From Bradyrhizobium diversitatis (GTDB taxonomy: Bacteria; Pseudomonadota; Alphaproteobacteria; Rhizobiales; Xanthobacteraceae), in assembly GCF_016031635.1 (NCBI RefSeq), contig NZ_JACEGD010000023.1:1-64000 (forward strand): 64,000 nucleotides of DNA, given 5' to 3'. The translations under genes and the position numbers were made by a program. Shown here in pieces: positions 52,009 through 61,634 of the stretch. Numbering within the stretch: the first letter of the stretch is position 1; the number at the start of each line of letters is the position of its first letter. The notes below the pieces were generated by a model that was not told the origin of the DNA, searched no databases, and saw only the letters and a program-made list of their open reading frames with translations.

Positions 52009-53721
52009 CTAAAGCCCCCTGATCATCCCCGCGTCGATCAGCAGCCGGTTCAATCGCCGCGCCTCGGCGCCGTCCCTGCAGCCGTAGAAGACGCCGTTGC
52101 AGCGGAGCATGATCTCCTTCTGTTCGGCGAAGGACGGGTCGAGCGGAATGCCGGCGGCTTCCTGGATCACCAGCGGCAGATAGGGACCGTCGATCGTGTC
52201 CATCACGGCCGCGCTCTTCAGCGGCTCGAAATTGACGGCGTCGATCGCATAATAGGTCGCGTAGAGCCGTGGATCGTAATTGTCCAGCTTCTTGCCGAGA
52301 GCGCCCTCGTCGAGCCCGGGCTCGAGGATCTGCGCTGCGAATTCCGGCTGGTGATCGCCGTAGCGCACGATCAGGAAGGGCTCGCCCGGAAAATTCTTCC
52401 TCAGGCCTGCGACGAAGGCCTTGTACTGCTCGGCGCTGATTGCCTGCCGGCGCAGATATTCGTCGATCGACGGCACATTGCCCGGCGCGCGCCAGTTCGG
52501 CAGCAGGTCGGGACGGAAGCGCGTCTCCCAGGGGAAATGATTGGCGCCGAGATAGATAAAGGTGAACAGCGGCTTGTTCGGCGGCTGCTGGCCCATCAGC
52601 TGGAGCGCCTTGTCGTAGAAGAAGCTGTCGGGCTCGACATCCTTCGCGCCGAGGTCCTTCGCATCGAGAAAGCGCTCGATGCCGGTCGTCATCTGGAAGC
52701 TGCGCGCGCCCATGAAGCCGCCATTGGCGGGATAGAGCGAGAGCGTCTCGTAGCCGCAGCGGCGCAGCGCCAGCGGCAGGCCGCGCTCAACCCGGCTCGA
52801 GGCAATGCGCGTCACGAAATAAGCGAAGCGTCCGAACGAGCGCGAGGAAAGCCCCGCGAGCACGTTGTATTCGGTGAACCAGCTCGGTCCGCCATTGCTC
52901 TCGGCGAGGAACGTGCGCTGCTTGCCGTCCCAGGACGTGAAGTGGCTGCCATAGCCCTGCGACACCTTGATGCCCTGCGCCGCGCGGATATCGAAGCTCG
53001 ATTCATCATGGATCATGATGATGTTCGGCCGGCGGCCGGCGGGATGGCAGGCATCGACCAGCGGCATGTTGAGCCGTTCATTGGTCGAAGCGGCCGCCTC
53101 CATGAAGCCGTACTGCGCGAAATCCGACACCGCGCTGACGCCCGAGCGGAAGAATTTCGAGAGATAGCCGTCGTCGTAATAGCTGCGCCAGGCTTCATCC
53201 GGATGGTAGAGCGAATACCCGACAAGTCCGGCGAGGCAGGCGAGCTTGCAGGCCAGCGCCGGCAGGCGGCGGACGCGGAACGGGTCGAGCCACCACAGCG
53301 AATACATCAACGGCAGCGTGATCAGGCCGGCCAGAATCACCGACCAGCGCAAGTTCGGGAAGATCGTGAACAGGAACGCGACGGTGTCGCGGTCGATCAT
53401 CATCAGGTCGATGAAATTGACCGTCATCTGCACGACCTCGTGCTTGAGCTGCGACAGCAGCACCAGCACGACGACCATGGTCAGCGACAATGCGCCCGAG
53501 AGCGCCGGCCGCCGCAGCAGCGTGATCCAGAAGAAGTTCAGGATGCCCCAAGCCAGCGCAAAGGACAGGCGCGAGCCGAAATCGGTCTCGGTCTCGTACA
53601 TCAGCGCGAGCGCAGCGAGATGCGGCGCTGCAACCGCGAGCAGGCGCCAGATGCCGAGCGCGGCGACGCTCGCCAGCACGGCGGTCGCGGCAGAAGGACC
53701 TGGATTGGGCGCGGACGCCAT
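52009..53721 (-). CDS. LTA-synthase-like membrane sulfatase/phosphoglycerol transferase
   Basis: A 570-residue membrane protein with about five N-terminal spans (to about residue 170), then a periplasmic alkaline-phosphatase-superfamily domain. Seen motifs: RPNIIMIHDESSFDIRAAQG (metal site), ESNGGPSWFTEYNVLAGLSS (nucleophile region), FIYLGANHFPWETRF and IVRYGDHQPEFAAQ (metal ligands). Start 53721 (MASAPNPGPSAATAV) is chosen over 53850 because the upstream residues are not conserved-looking. It probably moves a phosphate-linked group onto a glycan or lipid; acceptor unknown. Confidence 0.87.
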   Translation of the reverse strand: MASAPNPGPSAATAVLASVAALGIWRLLAVAAPHLAALALMYETETDFGSRLSFALAWGILNFFWITLLRRPALSGALSLTMVVVLVLLSQLKHEVVQMTVNFIDLMMIDRDTVAFLFTIFPNLRWSVILAGLITLPLMYSLWWLDPFRVRRLPALACKLACLAGLVGYSLYHPDEAWRSYYDDGYLSKFFRSGVSAVSDFAQYGFMEAAASTNERLNMPLVDACHPAGRRPNIIMIHDESSFDIRAAQGIKVSQGYGSHFTSWDGKQRTFLAESNGGPSWFTEYNVLAGLSSRSFGRFAYFVTRIASSRVERGLPLALRRCGYETLSLYPANGGFMGARSFQMTTGIERFLDAKDLGAKDVEPDSFFYDKALQLMGQQPPNKPLFTFIYLGANHFPWETRFRPDLLPNWRAPGNVPSIDEYLRRQAISAEQYKAFVAGLRKNFPGEPFLIVRYGDHQPEFAAQILEPGLDEGALGKKLDNYDPRLYATYYAIDAVNFEPLKSAAVMDTIDGPYLPLVIQEAAGIPLDPSFAEQKEIMLRCNGVFYGCRDGAEARRLNRLLIDAGMIRGL

Positions 53722-53894
53722 CGACAATACGCTGAACTTCAAGTCCGGCCCTGTGACACGTCTGACCGGCCGGTCAGGGCGTCCGGCGCAGCCGGAAGCC
53801 TGCACCGTGTCATAAAACTGTAACGGAATGGTCAAGGACAGGCAACGCACGGGGCGGTCCGACCTTCGCCTAATGTTAGCGAGCGGCGAAGCTG

Positions 53895-54355
53895 CTACGG
53901 CTTGGCAACGCCCGCGATGAACAGGTCGAGCACCGCTTCCGCCACCCGCTCGATTTCACGCTCCTCCACGCGCCAACGCCATGGACGAAATCGCGCCCGT
54001 TGGAGATGATCTGGACACGCGCGGGGTTGCGCCGTGGCCCAGCGCAGACAAGCGAGGCGGAACGCGTGAAAGCCGGCCAGCAGGTCAGCGGCCGGCACCG
54101 AGCCCAGCCCCGTCTCGATCTTGGCACGAAAGCGCCGCTGCGCCTCCTCTGCCATGGCCACCATCAAGGCATCCCGGTTTCGGGAAGTGCCGGAACGGCG
54201 CTCCCGCCGACACTGCCGCCCGGCAGGCGGCCTCACGGACGGAGAGCTCGATTCCCTCCGCCGCAAGTTGCAGCGCAGCATCGATCAGTACGCGGCAGCG
54301 GCAAGACGGCCCCGATCAGGTGGCGCATCGGCTCCGGCGTGATCTGATGGCGCAC
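53895..54355 (-). pseudogene. TetR-family regulator, multiply frameshifted
   Basis: Reading across three frames reconstructs a TetR protein. In order: VRHQITPEPMRHLIGA; then, in another frame, VLIDAALQLAAEGIELSVRE and the HTH text SAGAPFRHFP; then, in a third, RDALMVAMAEEAQRRFRAKI and AADLLAGFHAFRLACLRWA; a short excursion reads VQIISNGRDFVHGVGA; then EEREIERVAEAVLDLFIAGV. At least four frame changes are needed, one at an extra A near 54180 (CCGAAACCGG where CCGAACCGG keeps frame). It cannot make a full regulator. A short relic (MPAERIAEIVLER, stop) lies just upstream near 54380-54420. Confidence 0.8.
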
Positions 54356-54719
54356 CTTCGGACCTGCCGCGGTCAGCGCTCGAGCACGATTTCGGCGATG
54401 CGCTCGGCCGGCATGCAACGGCCCGGCTCTCGGTGGACACGAGATGAGAATGCGGATGAAGAGCCGAATCCTTGGCCCTGAAGACGCAGAGGTTTTGATG
54501 TTCGGAATGCAGCGAGAAAGTGCGACAAACGCCGCGATGCCAAGAATGTGGTTTAAAAGTCGGTTCTTCGCGTTCAGGCCGCGCGTCAACTTGCGAAGAA
54601 TTTGAATAAAGCAGCAGCGCTTCGCGCGGGATGGAAAGAGCGAGACCACTGTTTGCGATCTCGCTCGATCATAGCCGCGAAGATTTAAGATTTGGTTTGG
54701 CGAGCAAGGTTGCGTTCGT

Positions 54720-54812
54720 CCGTCATTCCGGGGCGCGCGTTAGCGCGAACCCGGAAATCTCGATCCACAACCTCTGGATTCCGGGTTGCGCTTCGCGCCG
54801 CCGGAATGACGG
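54720..54812. repeat. Intergenic palindromic element, CCGTCATTCCGG type
   Basis: The ends CCGTCATTCCGG and CCGGAATGACGG are exact inverted copies, with inner pairs GCGCGCGTTAGCGCG and CGGGTTGCGCTTCGCG forming side hairpins. It lies just past the ilvC stop. The element at 63718-63800 is a sister copy. Confidence 0.8.
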
Positions 54813-54820
54813 CGTAGCCG

Positions 54821-55840
54821 TCAGTTCTTGCTCTTGTCGACCAGCGCGCCCTTCTTGATCCAGGGCATCATGTCGCGGAGCTTCGCGCCGACTTCCTCGA
54901 TCGGGTGCGCGGCGAGCTTGGCGCGGGTCGCCTTGAACGAGGTCTGGTTGACCTTGTTCTCGAGCATCCAGTCGCGGGCGAACTTGCCGCCCTGGATGTC
55001 GGCCAGGACCTTGCGCATCTCCTTCTTGGTCTCGTCGGTGATGATGCGCGGGCCGGTGACGTACTCGCCGTACTCGGCGGTATTGGAGATCGAGTAGTTC
55101 ATGTTGGCGATGCCGCCTTCATAGATCAGGTCGACGATCAGCTTCACTTCGTGCAGGCACTCGAAATAGGCCATCTCCGGCGCGTAGCCGGCTTCGACCA
55201 GGGTCTCGTAGCCGCCCTTGATCAGCTCGACCAGGCCGCCGCAGAGCACGACCTGCTCGCCGAACAGGTCGGTCTCGCACTCTTCCTTGAAGGTGGTCTC
55301 GATGATGCCGGCGCGGCCGCCGCCGATGGCGGAGGCGTAGGACAGGCCGAGGTCATGGGCATTGCCGGAGACGTCCTTGGCGATCGCGATCAGGCAGGGC
55401 ACGCCGCCGCCGCGCTGATACTCCGAGCGCACGGTGTGGCCGGGGCCCTTCGGCGCGATCATCAGCACGTCGAGGTCGGCACGCGGATCGAGCAGATTGA
55501 AGTGGACGTTGAGGCCGTGGGCGAACACGAGGGCGGCGCCCTTCTTCATGTTGTCGTGCAGGTGCTCGCGGTAGATGTCGCCCTGAAGCTCGTCCGGAGT
55601 CAGCATCATGACGAGGTCGGCCCATTTGGCGGCTTCCGCAACTTCCAGCACCTTGAAGCCGGCGGCTTCCGCCTTCTTGGCCGAGGCCGAGCCCTTGCGC
55701 AGCGCAATGGCGACTTCCTTGACGCCGGAATCCTTCAGGTTGAGCGCATGGGCGTGGCCCTGGCTGCCATAGCCGACGATGGCGACCTTCTTGCCCTTGA
55801 TCAGGTTCAGGTCGGCGTCGCGATCGTAGTAAACACGCAT
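54821..55840 (-). CDS. ilvC: Ketol-acid reductoisomerase
   Basis: Second common step of isoleucine and valine synthesis: isomerises and reduces acetolactate or acetohydroxybutyrate with NADPH. The 339-residue class I enzyme shows the Rossmann start KVAIVGYGSQGHAHALNLKD, the NADPH-phosphate loop ALRKGSASAKK, APKGPGHTVRSEYQRGGGVP and the metal/catalytic FKEECETDLFGEQVVLCGG. It is separated from the upstream same-strand LysE-type gene by 133 bases, so it may have its own promoter. Confidence 0.97.
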   Translation of the reverse strand: MRVYYDRDADLNLIKGKKVAIVGYGSQGHAHALNLKDSGVKEVAIALRKGSASAKKAEAAGFKVLEVAEAAKWADLVMMLTPDELQGDIYREHLHDNMKKGAALVFAHGLNVHFNLLDPRADLDVLMIAPKGPGHTVRSEYQRGGGVPCLIAIAKDVSGNAHDLGLSYASAIGGGRAGIIETTFKEECETDLFGEQVVLCGGLVELIKGGYETLVEAGYAPEMAYFECLHEVKLIVDLIYEGGIANMNYSISNTAEYGEYVTGPRIITDETKKEMRKVLADIQGGKFARDWMLENKVNQTSFKATRAKLAAHPIEEVGAKLRDMMPWIKKGALVDKSKN

Positions 55841-55973
55841 GGTCGTTTCCTCGTTCAGGGCCGAAAATCGGCCGATGGTCAGTGTCCGAAGGGTGAAATT
55901 TGCGGATTTCGGGGGCTGTCTAGAGCATTTTCAGCCCTGAGGGAAACCCGTTTCTGCATGGAAATCCGCGACA

Positions 55974-56582
55974 TCATGCATCCATGAAAACGGGGTAGAG
56001 GGAAGCGAGCAGCAGGACCGCCATCAGGATATTGAAGGCGCGGATCAGCCGCTCGGAGGTCAGGACCGGGCGCAGCGCGGTGCCGAACAGGGCCCAGACC
56101 ACTGTCGAGACTGTGCCGACGACGAGGCTGATCACGGTCTGAATGGCGATGTTGAGCGGGAATTGGGCGATCGCGGCATAGGCCGTGATGGTACCGATCA
56201 CGATCACCCAGCCCTTGGCGTTGATCCACTGGAACATGGCCGCGCCCCAGAAGGTCATCGGGCCGCGCGCCTTCTCCTCGCCCGGCTTCGCCGGACCGGA
56301 CAGCGCGATCACGGCGGCCAGGTAAATCAGGTAGGCGGCGCCGGCATATTTCAAGACGGTCTGGAGGATCGGATAGGCCAGGAACACGGTGCCGAGCCCG
56401 AGGCCGACGGCGGCGATCATGAAGGCGAAGCCGATGACGATGCCGACGATATGCGGGATCGTGCGCCGGAAGCCGTAGGTCAGGCCGGAGGACAACAGCA
56501 TGATGTTGTTCGGCCCCGGGGTGAAGTACATGACCGCCATGAAGGCGAGGAAGGCGTAGAACAGCGAGTAGGTCATATTCAC
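55974..56582 (-). CDS. LysE/RhtB-family amino acid exporter
   Basis: A 202-residue protein with about six spans. The family motif PGPNNIMLLSSGLTYGFRRT and downstream GFAFMIAAVGLGLGTVFLAY, AGAAYLIYLAAVIAL are clear. Members export amino acids such as Lys, Thr, homoserine lactone or Leu. It follows the EamA gene by one base in the ilv run. A role in venting branched-chain amino acids is inferred from context only. Confidence 0.9.
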   Translation of the reverse strand: MNMTYSLFYAFLAFMAVMYFTPGPNNIMLLSSGLTYGFRRTIPHIVGIVIGFAFMIAAVGLGLGTVFLAYPILQTVLKYAGAAYLIYLAAVIALSGPAKPGEEKARGPMTFWGAAMFQWINAKGWVIVIGTITAYAAIAQFPLNIAIQTVISLVVGTVSTVVWALFGTALRPVLTSERLIRAFNILMAVLLLASLYPVFMDA

Positions 56583-56583
56583 C

Positions 56584-57459
56584 TCACGCGGTCTTGGGCA
56601 GGACTTGCGGGCGTTTCGCCAGGACCATCACGGCGATGCCGCCGATCACGGTCAGCATGCCGGCGAGGCGCAACGGTCCGAACCGCTCGCCGAAAATGAT
56701 GCTGGAGGCGGCCGAGCCGACGAACGGCACCAGCAGCGCGAACGGCACCACTTGCGCGGCGGGATAGTCGCGCAACAGGCGGCCCCACAGCCAATAGGCG
56801 ATGCTGGTGGAGATGCCGCCGAGCATCAGCATGCAGAGCGCCGACGTCAGCGATAGGTGCGTCAGCGACGTCCATGTCGGCGCTGGTCCGTTGGCGATCA
56901 GTGCCAGCACGAACAGCGGCACCGCCGCGGCGAGGCAGAGCCAGGCGAACAGATCGAACATCGGCACGCCGCGGGCGCCGCGCAGCAGCAGATTGCCGAT
57001 TGCGAAGCTGAGCGGCGAGATCATCAGAACCGCAAAGGCGCCGACGCTGAAATCGTACCCGACGGTGCCGCAGATCATCAGAAGGCCCGCCGCGGCAACG
57101 ACGATGCCCAAAGTCTGCATCGGTGTCGGCCGCTCACCGAACGCGAGCGCGGCAAAGCCGATCGTGAAGAGTGCCTGGCTCTGCACGACGACGCTGGTCA
57201 GGCCCACGGGCACCCCATGAGCGATGCCGTAGGCCTGCGACAGGAACTGACCGAGGAAGAGCGTGAAGCTGATCGCGATCAGCAGTGACCAGGCGATTTT
57301 CGGCTTGGGAATGAACAGGCACGGCGCCGCGGCGATCGTGAAACGCAACGCCGACATCAACTCCGGCGAAAGCTCGTCGAGCGCGATCCGGCTCGCCACG
57401 AAGGCAAGCCCCCAGATGATCGCCACCATGACGGCGATGAGGATGTCGGCCGGCTTCAT
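56584..57459 (-). CDS. EamA-family (DMT) exporter
   Basis: A 291-residue, ten-span drug/metabolite transporter with two EamA repeats: ADILIAVMVAIIWGLAFVAS and FAVLMISPLSFAIGNLLLRG. Relatives export amino acids and metabolites (RhtA, YdcZ-like). It lies 49 bases after the methyltransferase gene and one base before the LysE-type gene. Confidence 0.9.
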   Translation of the reverse strand: MKPADILIAVMVAIIWGLAFVASRIALDELSPELMSALRFTIAAAPCLFIPKPKIAWSLLIAISFTLFLGQFLSQAYGIAHGVPVGLTSVVVQSQALFTIGFAALAFGERPTPMQTLGIVVAAAGLLMICGTVGYDFSVGAFAVLMISPLSFAIGNLLLRGARGVPMFDLFAWLCLAAAVPLFVLALIANGPAPTWTSLTHLSLTSALCMLMLGGISTSIAYWLWGRLLRDYPAAQVVPFALLVPFVGSAASSIIFGERFGPLRLAGMLTVIGGIAVMVLAKRPQVLPKTA

Positions 57460-57508
57460 TGTTGTTTCCGGTTCTGCTTTGTCTCGCAGCCCTGCTTGTT
57501 GTTCTGGT

Positions 57509-58204
57509 CTAGCCTTGCTCGCCGGCTTTCGGTTTCCGCAGCAGATAGGTGCCGTGCATCGGCGCGTGGTAATCGGCCGAGACCAGCGTGAAGCCGACGT
57601 CGGTCAGCATCCGCTCCATCACCCAGCCGAAGGTGGAATATTCGTCGCGCATATGCGTCACCACGCCCTCGCGGGAGAAATCGTGGTTCTTGATCTGGAA
57701 GTCGGCCCATTGCTCGACGTCACGCTCGATCGCGTCGGGCATCGATGAGTAAACAATGTCACGGAGATAAAACGTCGCTCCGGGCTTGAGCGCGCGAAAA
57801 ATCCGCGACATCGCCACCGCCTTCCAGAAATCCGGCAGATGGTGCAGCGTGAACTCGCTGACGATGAGATCGTAGGATTCCGGACGGTAGGCGAAGCTGA
57901 GCAGACCGGCGGATTGGGTGCGCACGGGCGCCTTGCGGTCGCGGGCATAGATCTCGGCCAGCGCCAGCATTGCCGGCGAAATGTCGATGGCGTCGACGTC
58001 GGCCCCCATCAACGCCGCTTCGGTGGCGAGCACGCCGTTGCCGCAGCCGATATCGGCGATGCGCCAGCCACGCTGGACCCCGAGCATCTTCAGAGCGGCG
58101 CGCGCCCGCAGATCGGCATCGTCATGGTTGTCGTAGATCGAGGCCACAGCGGGCTCGATCCCCATCCGGTTCCGCTCGTTGTAGTACCAGTCGCGCGCCA
58201 GCAT
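57509..58204 (-). CDS. Class I SAM-dependent methyltransferase
   Basis: A 231-residue methyltransferase with SAM motif I RIADIGCGNGVLATEAALMG, acidic motif VDAIDISPAMLALAE and YDLIVSEFTLHHLPDFWKAV. It belongs to the UbiE-like Methyltransf_11/25 group, with an unknown small-molecule substrate. The gene starts three bases after ilvN, so it is in the same transcript. Why a methyltransferase sits in the ilv run is unclear. Confidence 0.85.
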   Translation of the reverse strand: MLARDWYYNERNRMGIEPAVASIYDNHDDADLRARAALKMLGVQRGWRIADIGCGNGVLATEAALMGADVDAIDISPAMLALAEIYARDRKAPVRTQSAGLLSFAYRPESYDLIVSEFTLHHLPDFWKAVAMSRIFRALKPGATFYLRDIVYSSMPDAIERDVEQWADFQIKNHDFSREGVVTHMRDEYSTFGWVMERMLTDVGFTLVSADYHAPMHGTYLLRKPKAGEQG

Positions 58205-58207
58205 GGC

Positions 58208-58750
58208 TCACATCCCTTCAGGCCCGCGACCGATCGCGGCGACGCCGGTGCGCGACACCTCGACAAGGCCGAGCGGGCGCATCAGGTCGATAAATTGATT
58301 GATCTTGTCCGTATTGCCTGTGATCTCGAACACAAAGCTCTCGGTGGTGGCGTCGATCACGCGGGCGCGGAATGCATCCGCCAGCCTCAGCGCCTCGACC
58401 CTGTGTTCGCCCTGCCCGCGCACCTTGACCATCGCCAATTCGCGCTCGATCGAACGCCTGGTCAGGGTCATGTCGACGACGCGGTAGACCGGGATCATGC
58501 GATCGAGCTGGTGCTTGATCTGCTCGATCACCATCGGCGTACCCGTGGTGACGATGGTGATTCGCGACAGATGCTTCTGGGCCTCGGTCTCCGAGACCGT
58601 AAGGCTCTCGATGTTGTAGCCGCGACCCGAGAACAGGCCGATGACGCGCGCGAGCACGCCCGGCTCGTTCTGCACGAGCACCGCAAGCGTATGCGTCTCG
58701 TTGGGATCGTGACGGTCCTCGATGAAATAGGCGGATGCGGGCTGGTTCAT
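58208..58750 (-). CDS. ilvN: Acetolactate synthase small (regulatory) subunit
   Basis: Activates the large subunit IlvB and confers valine feedback. The 180-residue protein has the ACT domain HTLAVLVQNEPGVLARVIGL, FSGRGYNIESLTVSETE and the C-terminal ALS_ss_C domain (AFRARVIDATTESFVFEITG). Start 58750 (MNQPASAYFIEDRHDP) is chosen over 58807, which adds a non-native extension. It lies 23 bases after the dehydratase gene. Confidence 0.95.
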   Translation of the reverse strand: MNQPASAYFIEDRHDPNETHTLAVLVQNEPGVLARVIGLFSGRGYNIESLTVSETEAQKHLSRITIVTTGTPMVIEQIKHQLDRMIPVYRVVDMTLTRRSIERELAMVKVRGQGEHRVEALRLADAFRARVIDATTESFVFEITGNTDKINQFIDLMRPLGLVEVSRTGVAAIGRGPEGM

Positions 58751-58773
58751 TGTCGTCCCCTCTTGTCTCTCCG

Positions 58774-59745
58774 TCACGCCATCGCTGGCGCGTCCGTCCC
58801 GACCCAACGGCGGAACAGATCGAAATCGATATTGCCGCCAGACAGCACGAGACCGACGCGCTTGCCCTTCAGCTTGCTCTTTTCCTGCAGCGCCGCCGCC
58901 AGCGCCGCTGCACCGGCGCCTTCGGCGAGATTATGCGTATCGGTCCAGTAGGCGCGAATCGCGGCGGCGACCTCGTCGTCTGTGACCTCTACGATGCGCG
59001 AGGCGCCCTTGCGGATCAGCGCGAACGCATCCTCGTCAGGGATGCGCGTCGCCATGCCGTCGGCTCGCGTGTTGCTGGTTTCGGTCGTCACGATCTTTCC
59101 GGCCGCGAACGACAGCGCATAGGACGGCGCTTCCGTCGACTGCACGCCGACGATTTCGGTCTTCAGGCCGAGCAGGTCGCGCGCCATGATGCAGCCGCAG
59201 ATGCCGGAGCCCTGCCCGATCGGCACATAGAGGATATCGAGGTCCGGCGCTGCGCGGAACAGTTCGAGAGCGTAGGTCGCAACGCCAAGAACGAGATCCG
59301 GGTGGAACGAGGGCACCATGTGGAGCCCGGCGAACTGCGCGCGACGCTCGGCTTCCTCGCGTGCCGCCTGAAAGTCCTCGCCGTGTTCGACGAGTTCGGC
59401 ACCGAAGGCCTTCATCGCGCGGTTCTTCTCGACCGAGTTGCCGCGCGGCACATAGATCACCGCGGGCACGCCGTGGCGGCTCGCGGCAAAGGCGAGGCTC
59501 TGACCGTGATTGCCGCGCGTCGCCGAGATGATGCCCGGTGTCTTCGGCCGCTCGCGCTTCAGCCGTTCGAGATAGACGAGGCCGCCGCGCACCTTGAAGG
59601 CGCCGATCGGCGTGTGGTTCTCGTGCTTGACCACGACCTCGGTGCCGAGCCGACCTGCGAGCAACGGCCAGGCATGCGCCGGCGTTGCCGGCACCGCCTG
59701 CCCCACGATCGCATGTGCGCGCTCGAGCTCCCTCAGGTCGAACAT
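58774..59745 (-). CDS. Threonine/serine dehydratase-like PLP enzyme
   Basis: A 323-residue fold-type II PLP enzyme. PLP lysine in ENHTPIGAFKVRGGLVYL, substrate loop SATRGNHGQSLAFAASRH, phosphate-binding PIGQGSGICG, and the C-terminal VGLVLSGGNID. It lacks the ACT-like regulatory domain of IlvA, so it is the short catabolic/biodegradative type. It sits between ilvB and ilvN (four-base gap after ilvB), so it may supply 2-oxobutyrate for isoleucine. Serine racemase or hydroxyaspartate lyase activity is an alternative. Confidence 0.88.
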   Translation of the reverse strand: MFDLRELERAHAIVGQAVPATPAHAWPLLAGRLGTEVVVKHENHTPIGAFKVRGGLVYLERLKRERPKTPGIISATRGNHGQSLAFAASRHGVPAVIYVPRGNSVEKNRAMKAFGAELVEHGEDFQAAREEAERRAQFAGLHMVPSFHPDLVLGVATYALELFRAAPDLDILYVPIGQGSGICGCIMARDLLGLKTEIVGVQSTEAPSYALSFAAGKIVTTETSNTRADGMATRIPDEDAFALIRKGASRIVEVTDDEVAAAIRAYWTDTHNLAEGAGAAALAAALQEKSKLKGKRVGLVLSGGNIDFDLFRRWVGTDAPAMA

Positions 59746-59749
59746 GGCC

Positions 59750-61525
59750 TCACACCAGCGCCTTGCCGCCGGCGAATGCCTTCGCGGTCGCCTCGTCGTT
59801 GGCCTGCTCCGGCAGCAGCATCTCGTTGTGGGCCTTGCCGGAGGGGATCATCGGGAAGCAGTTTTCCAGCGCCGCGACGCGGCAGTCGAACAGCACCGGA
59901 CGCTTGACCGAGATCATCTCCTTGATCGCACCATCAAGATCGGCGGGCTTGTGCACCTGGAGGCCGACGGCGCCATAGGCTTCCGCGAGCTTGACGAAAT
60001 CCGGCAGCGCTTCCGAGTAGGAATGCGACAGGCGGTTGCCGTGCAGCAGCTGCTGCCACTGCCGCACCATGCCCATGTACTGGTTGTTCAGGATGAAGAT
60101 CTTGATCGGCAGCTCGTACTGAACCGCCGTCGACATTTCCTGCATCGTCATCTGCACCGAGGCATCGCCCGCGATGTCGATGACGAGACTGTCGGGATGG
60201 GCAACCTGCACGCCGACCGCCGCCGGCAGGCCATAGCCCATGGTACCGAGACCGCCGGACGTCATCCAGCGATGCGGTTCCTCGAAGCCGTAGAACTGCG
60301 CCGCCCACATCTGATGCTGGCCGACCTCGGTCGTGATGTAGGTGTCCTTGCCGCGCGTCGCCTCGAACAGGCTCTGGATCGCGTGCTGCGGCAGAATGAC
60401 GTCGTTGCTCTTCTTGTAATAGAGCGAGTTGCGGGCGCGCCATTGCGCGATCTGCTGCCACCACGACTTGATGTCGGGCTTCTTCGCCTCCGCCTTGAAC
60501 ACCTGGAGGATGTCGCCGAGGACGTTGCCGCAATCGCCGATGATCGGAACGTCGACGCGGATGTTCTTGTTGATCGAGGACGGGTCGATGTCGATGTGGA
60601 TCTTCTTCGAGCCCGGCGAGAACGCATCGACGCGGCCGGTGATGCGGTCGTCGAAGCGCGCGCCGACGCACAGCATGACGTCGCAATCATGCATGGTCAT
60701 GTTGGCCTCGTAGGTGCCGTGCATGCCGAGCATGCCGAGCCAGTTCTTGCCCGAGGCCGGGTACGCCCCCAAACCCATCAGCGTGGAGGTGATCGGGAAG
60801 CCGGTGACCTCGACCAGCTCGCGCAAGAGCTTGGTCGCCTCGGGGCCGGAATTGATGACGCCGCCGCCGCTGTAGATCACGGGACGCTTGGCACTGGCCA
60901 GCAGCGCCACGGCCTTGCGGATCTGCGTCGCATCGCCCTTCACGCGCGGCGCGTAGGAGCGGTGCACATCGGACTTGCGCGGTGGATGGTAGGTGCCGGT
61001 CGCGAACTGCACGTCCTTGGGGACGTCAACCAGCACCGGGCCCGGACGGCCCGAGGTTGCGACATAGAACGCCTCATGCAGCACCTTGGCGAGATCGTTG
61101 ACGTCGCGCACCAGCCAGTTGTGCTTGGTGCAGGGACGCGTGATGCCGACGGTGTCGCATTCCTGGAAGGCATCGTTGCCGATCAGATGCGTCGGCACCT
61201 GGCCGGAGATGCAGACCAGCGGGATCGAGTCCATCAGCGCGTCGGTGAGTGGCGTCACCATGTTGGTGGCGCCGGGACCGGAGGTCACCAGCGCAACGCC
61301 CGGCTTGCCGGTCGAACGCGCATAGCCCTCGGCGGCATGGCCCGCGCCCTGCTCGTGGCGGACCAGGATGTGCTGGACCTCGCTCTGCTGGAAGATCTCG
61401 TCATAGATCGGAAGCACGGCGCCGCCGGGATAGCCGAAAATGTCGGTCACGCCGTGATCGATGAGCGCGCGGACGATCATCGCGGCGCCGGTCATCTGGT
61501 TCGGATCGTGGCTCTTGTCGCTCAT
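59750..61525 (-). CDS. ilvB: Acetolactate synthase large (catalytic) subunit
   Basis: Condenses pyruvate with pyruvate or 2-oxobutyrate using thiamine diphosphate. The 591-residue protein has the N-terminal AAMIVRALIDHGVTDIFGYP, catalytic Glu in LVRHEQGAGHAAEGYARS, FAD-linked middle domain, and the ThDP/Mg motif DIAGDASVQMTMQEMSTAVQ with NNQYMGMVRQWQ. It is the first enzyme gene after the leader/attenuator at 61583-61738 and heads the ilv run. Confidence 0.96.
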   Translation of the reverse strand: MSDKSHDPNQMTGAAMIVRALIDHGVTDIFGYPGGAVLPIYDEIFQQSEVQHILVRHEQGAGHAAEGYARSTGKPGVALVTSGPGATNMVTPLTDALMDSIPLVCISGQVPTHLIGNDAFQECDTVGITRPCTKHNWLVRDVNDLAKVLHEAFYVATSGRPGPVLVDVPKDVQFATGTYHPPRKSDVHRSYAPRVKGDATQIRKAVALLASAKRPVIYSGGGVINSGPEATKLLRELVEVTGFPITSTLMGLGAYPASGKNWLGMLGMHGTYEANMTMHDCDVMLCVGARFDDRITGRVDAFSPGSKKIHIDIDPSSINKNIRVDVPIIGDCGNVLGDILQVFKAEAKKPDIKSWWQQIAQWRARNSLYYKKSNDVILPQHAIQSLFEATRGKDTYITTEVGQHQMWAAQFYGFEEPHRWMTSGGLGTMGYGLPAAVGVQVAHPDSLVIDIAGDASVQMTMQEMSTAVQYELPIKIFILNNQYMGMVRQWQQLLHGNRLSHSYSEALPDFVKLAEAYGAVGLQVHKPADLDGAIKEMISVKRPVLFDCRVAALENCFPMIPSGKAHNEMLLPEQANDEATAKAFAGGKALV

Positions 61526-61582
61526 TGGCTTGCTCCGGATGCGCTGTTGTCAGCGGCTTCGTTCGTGTCGGGTTCGGGAAAT

Positions 61583-61605
61583 AAAAAAGGCCCCGAAGAG
61601 GGCCC
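61583..61605 (-). terminator. Attenuator terminator upstream of ilvB
   Basis: On the minus strand GGCCC pairs with GGGCC across a six-base loop and is followed by six T's. It lies between the leader-peptide stop and the ilvB start. A competing stem, CACACCGCC (61609-61617, as read on plus) with GGCGGTGTG (61647-61655), encloses GGATGGC/GCCATCC and overlaps the last leader codons. This is the usual pause/terminator layout of attenuation. Confidence 0.85.
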
Positions 61606-61634
61606 ATGCACACCGCCTGTCTTGTGGATGGCAG

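Noticed and set aside
54233..54649. A 138-codon minus-strand frame upstream of the TetR relic as an independent gene.
   Set aside because: Its C-terminal part is the N-terminus of the broken TetR gene in one frame and the rest is not protein-like.
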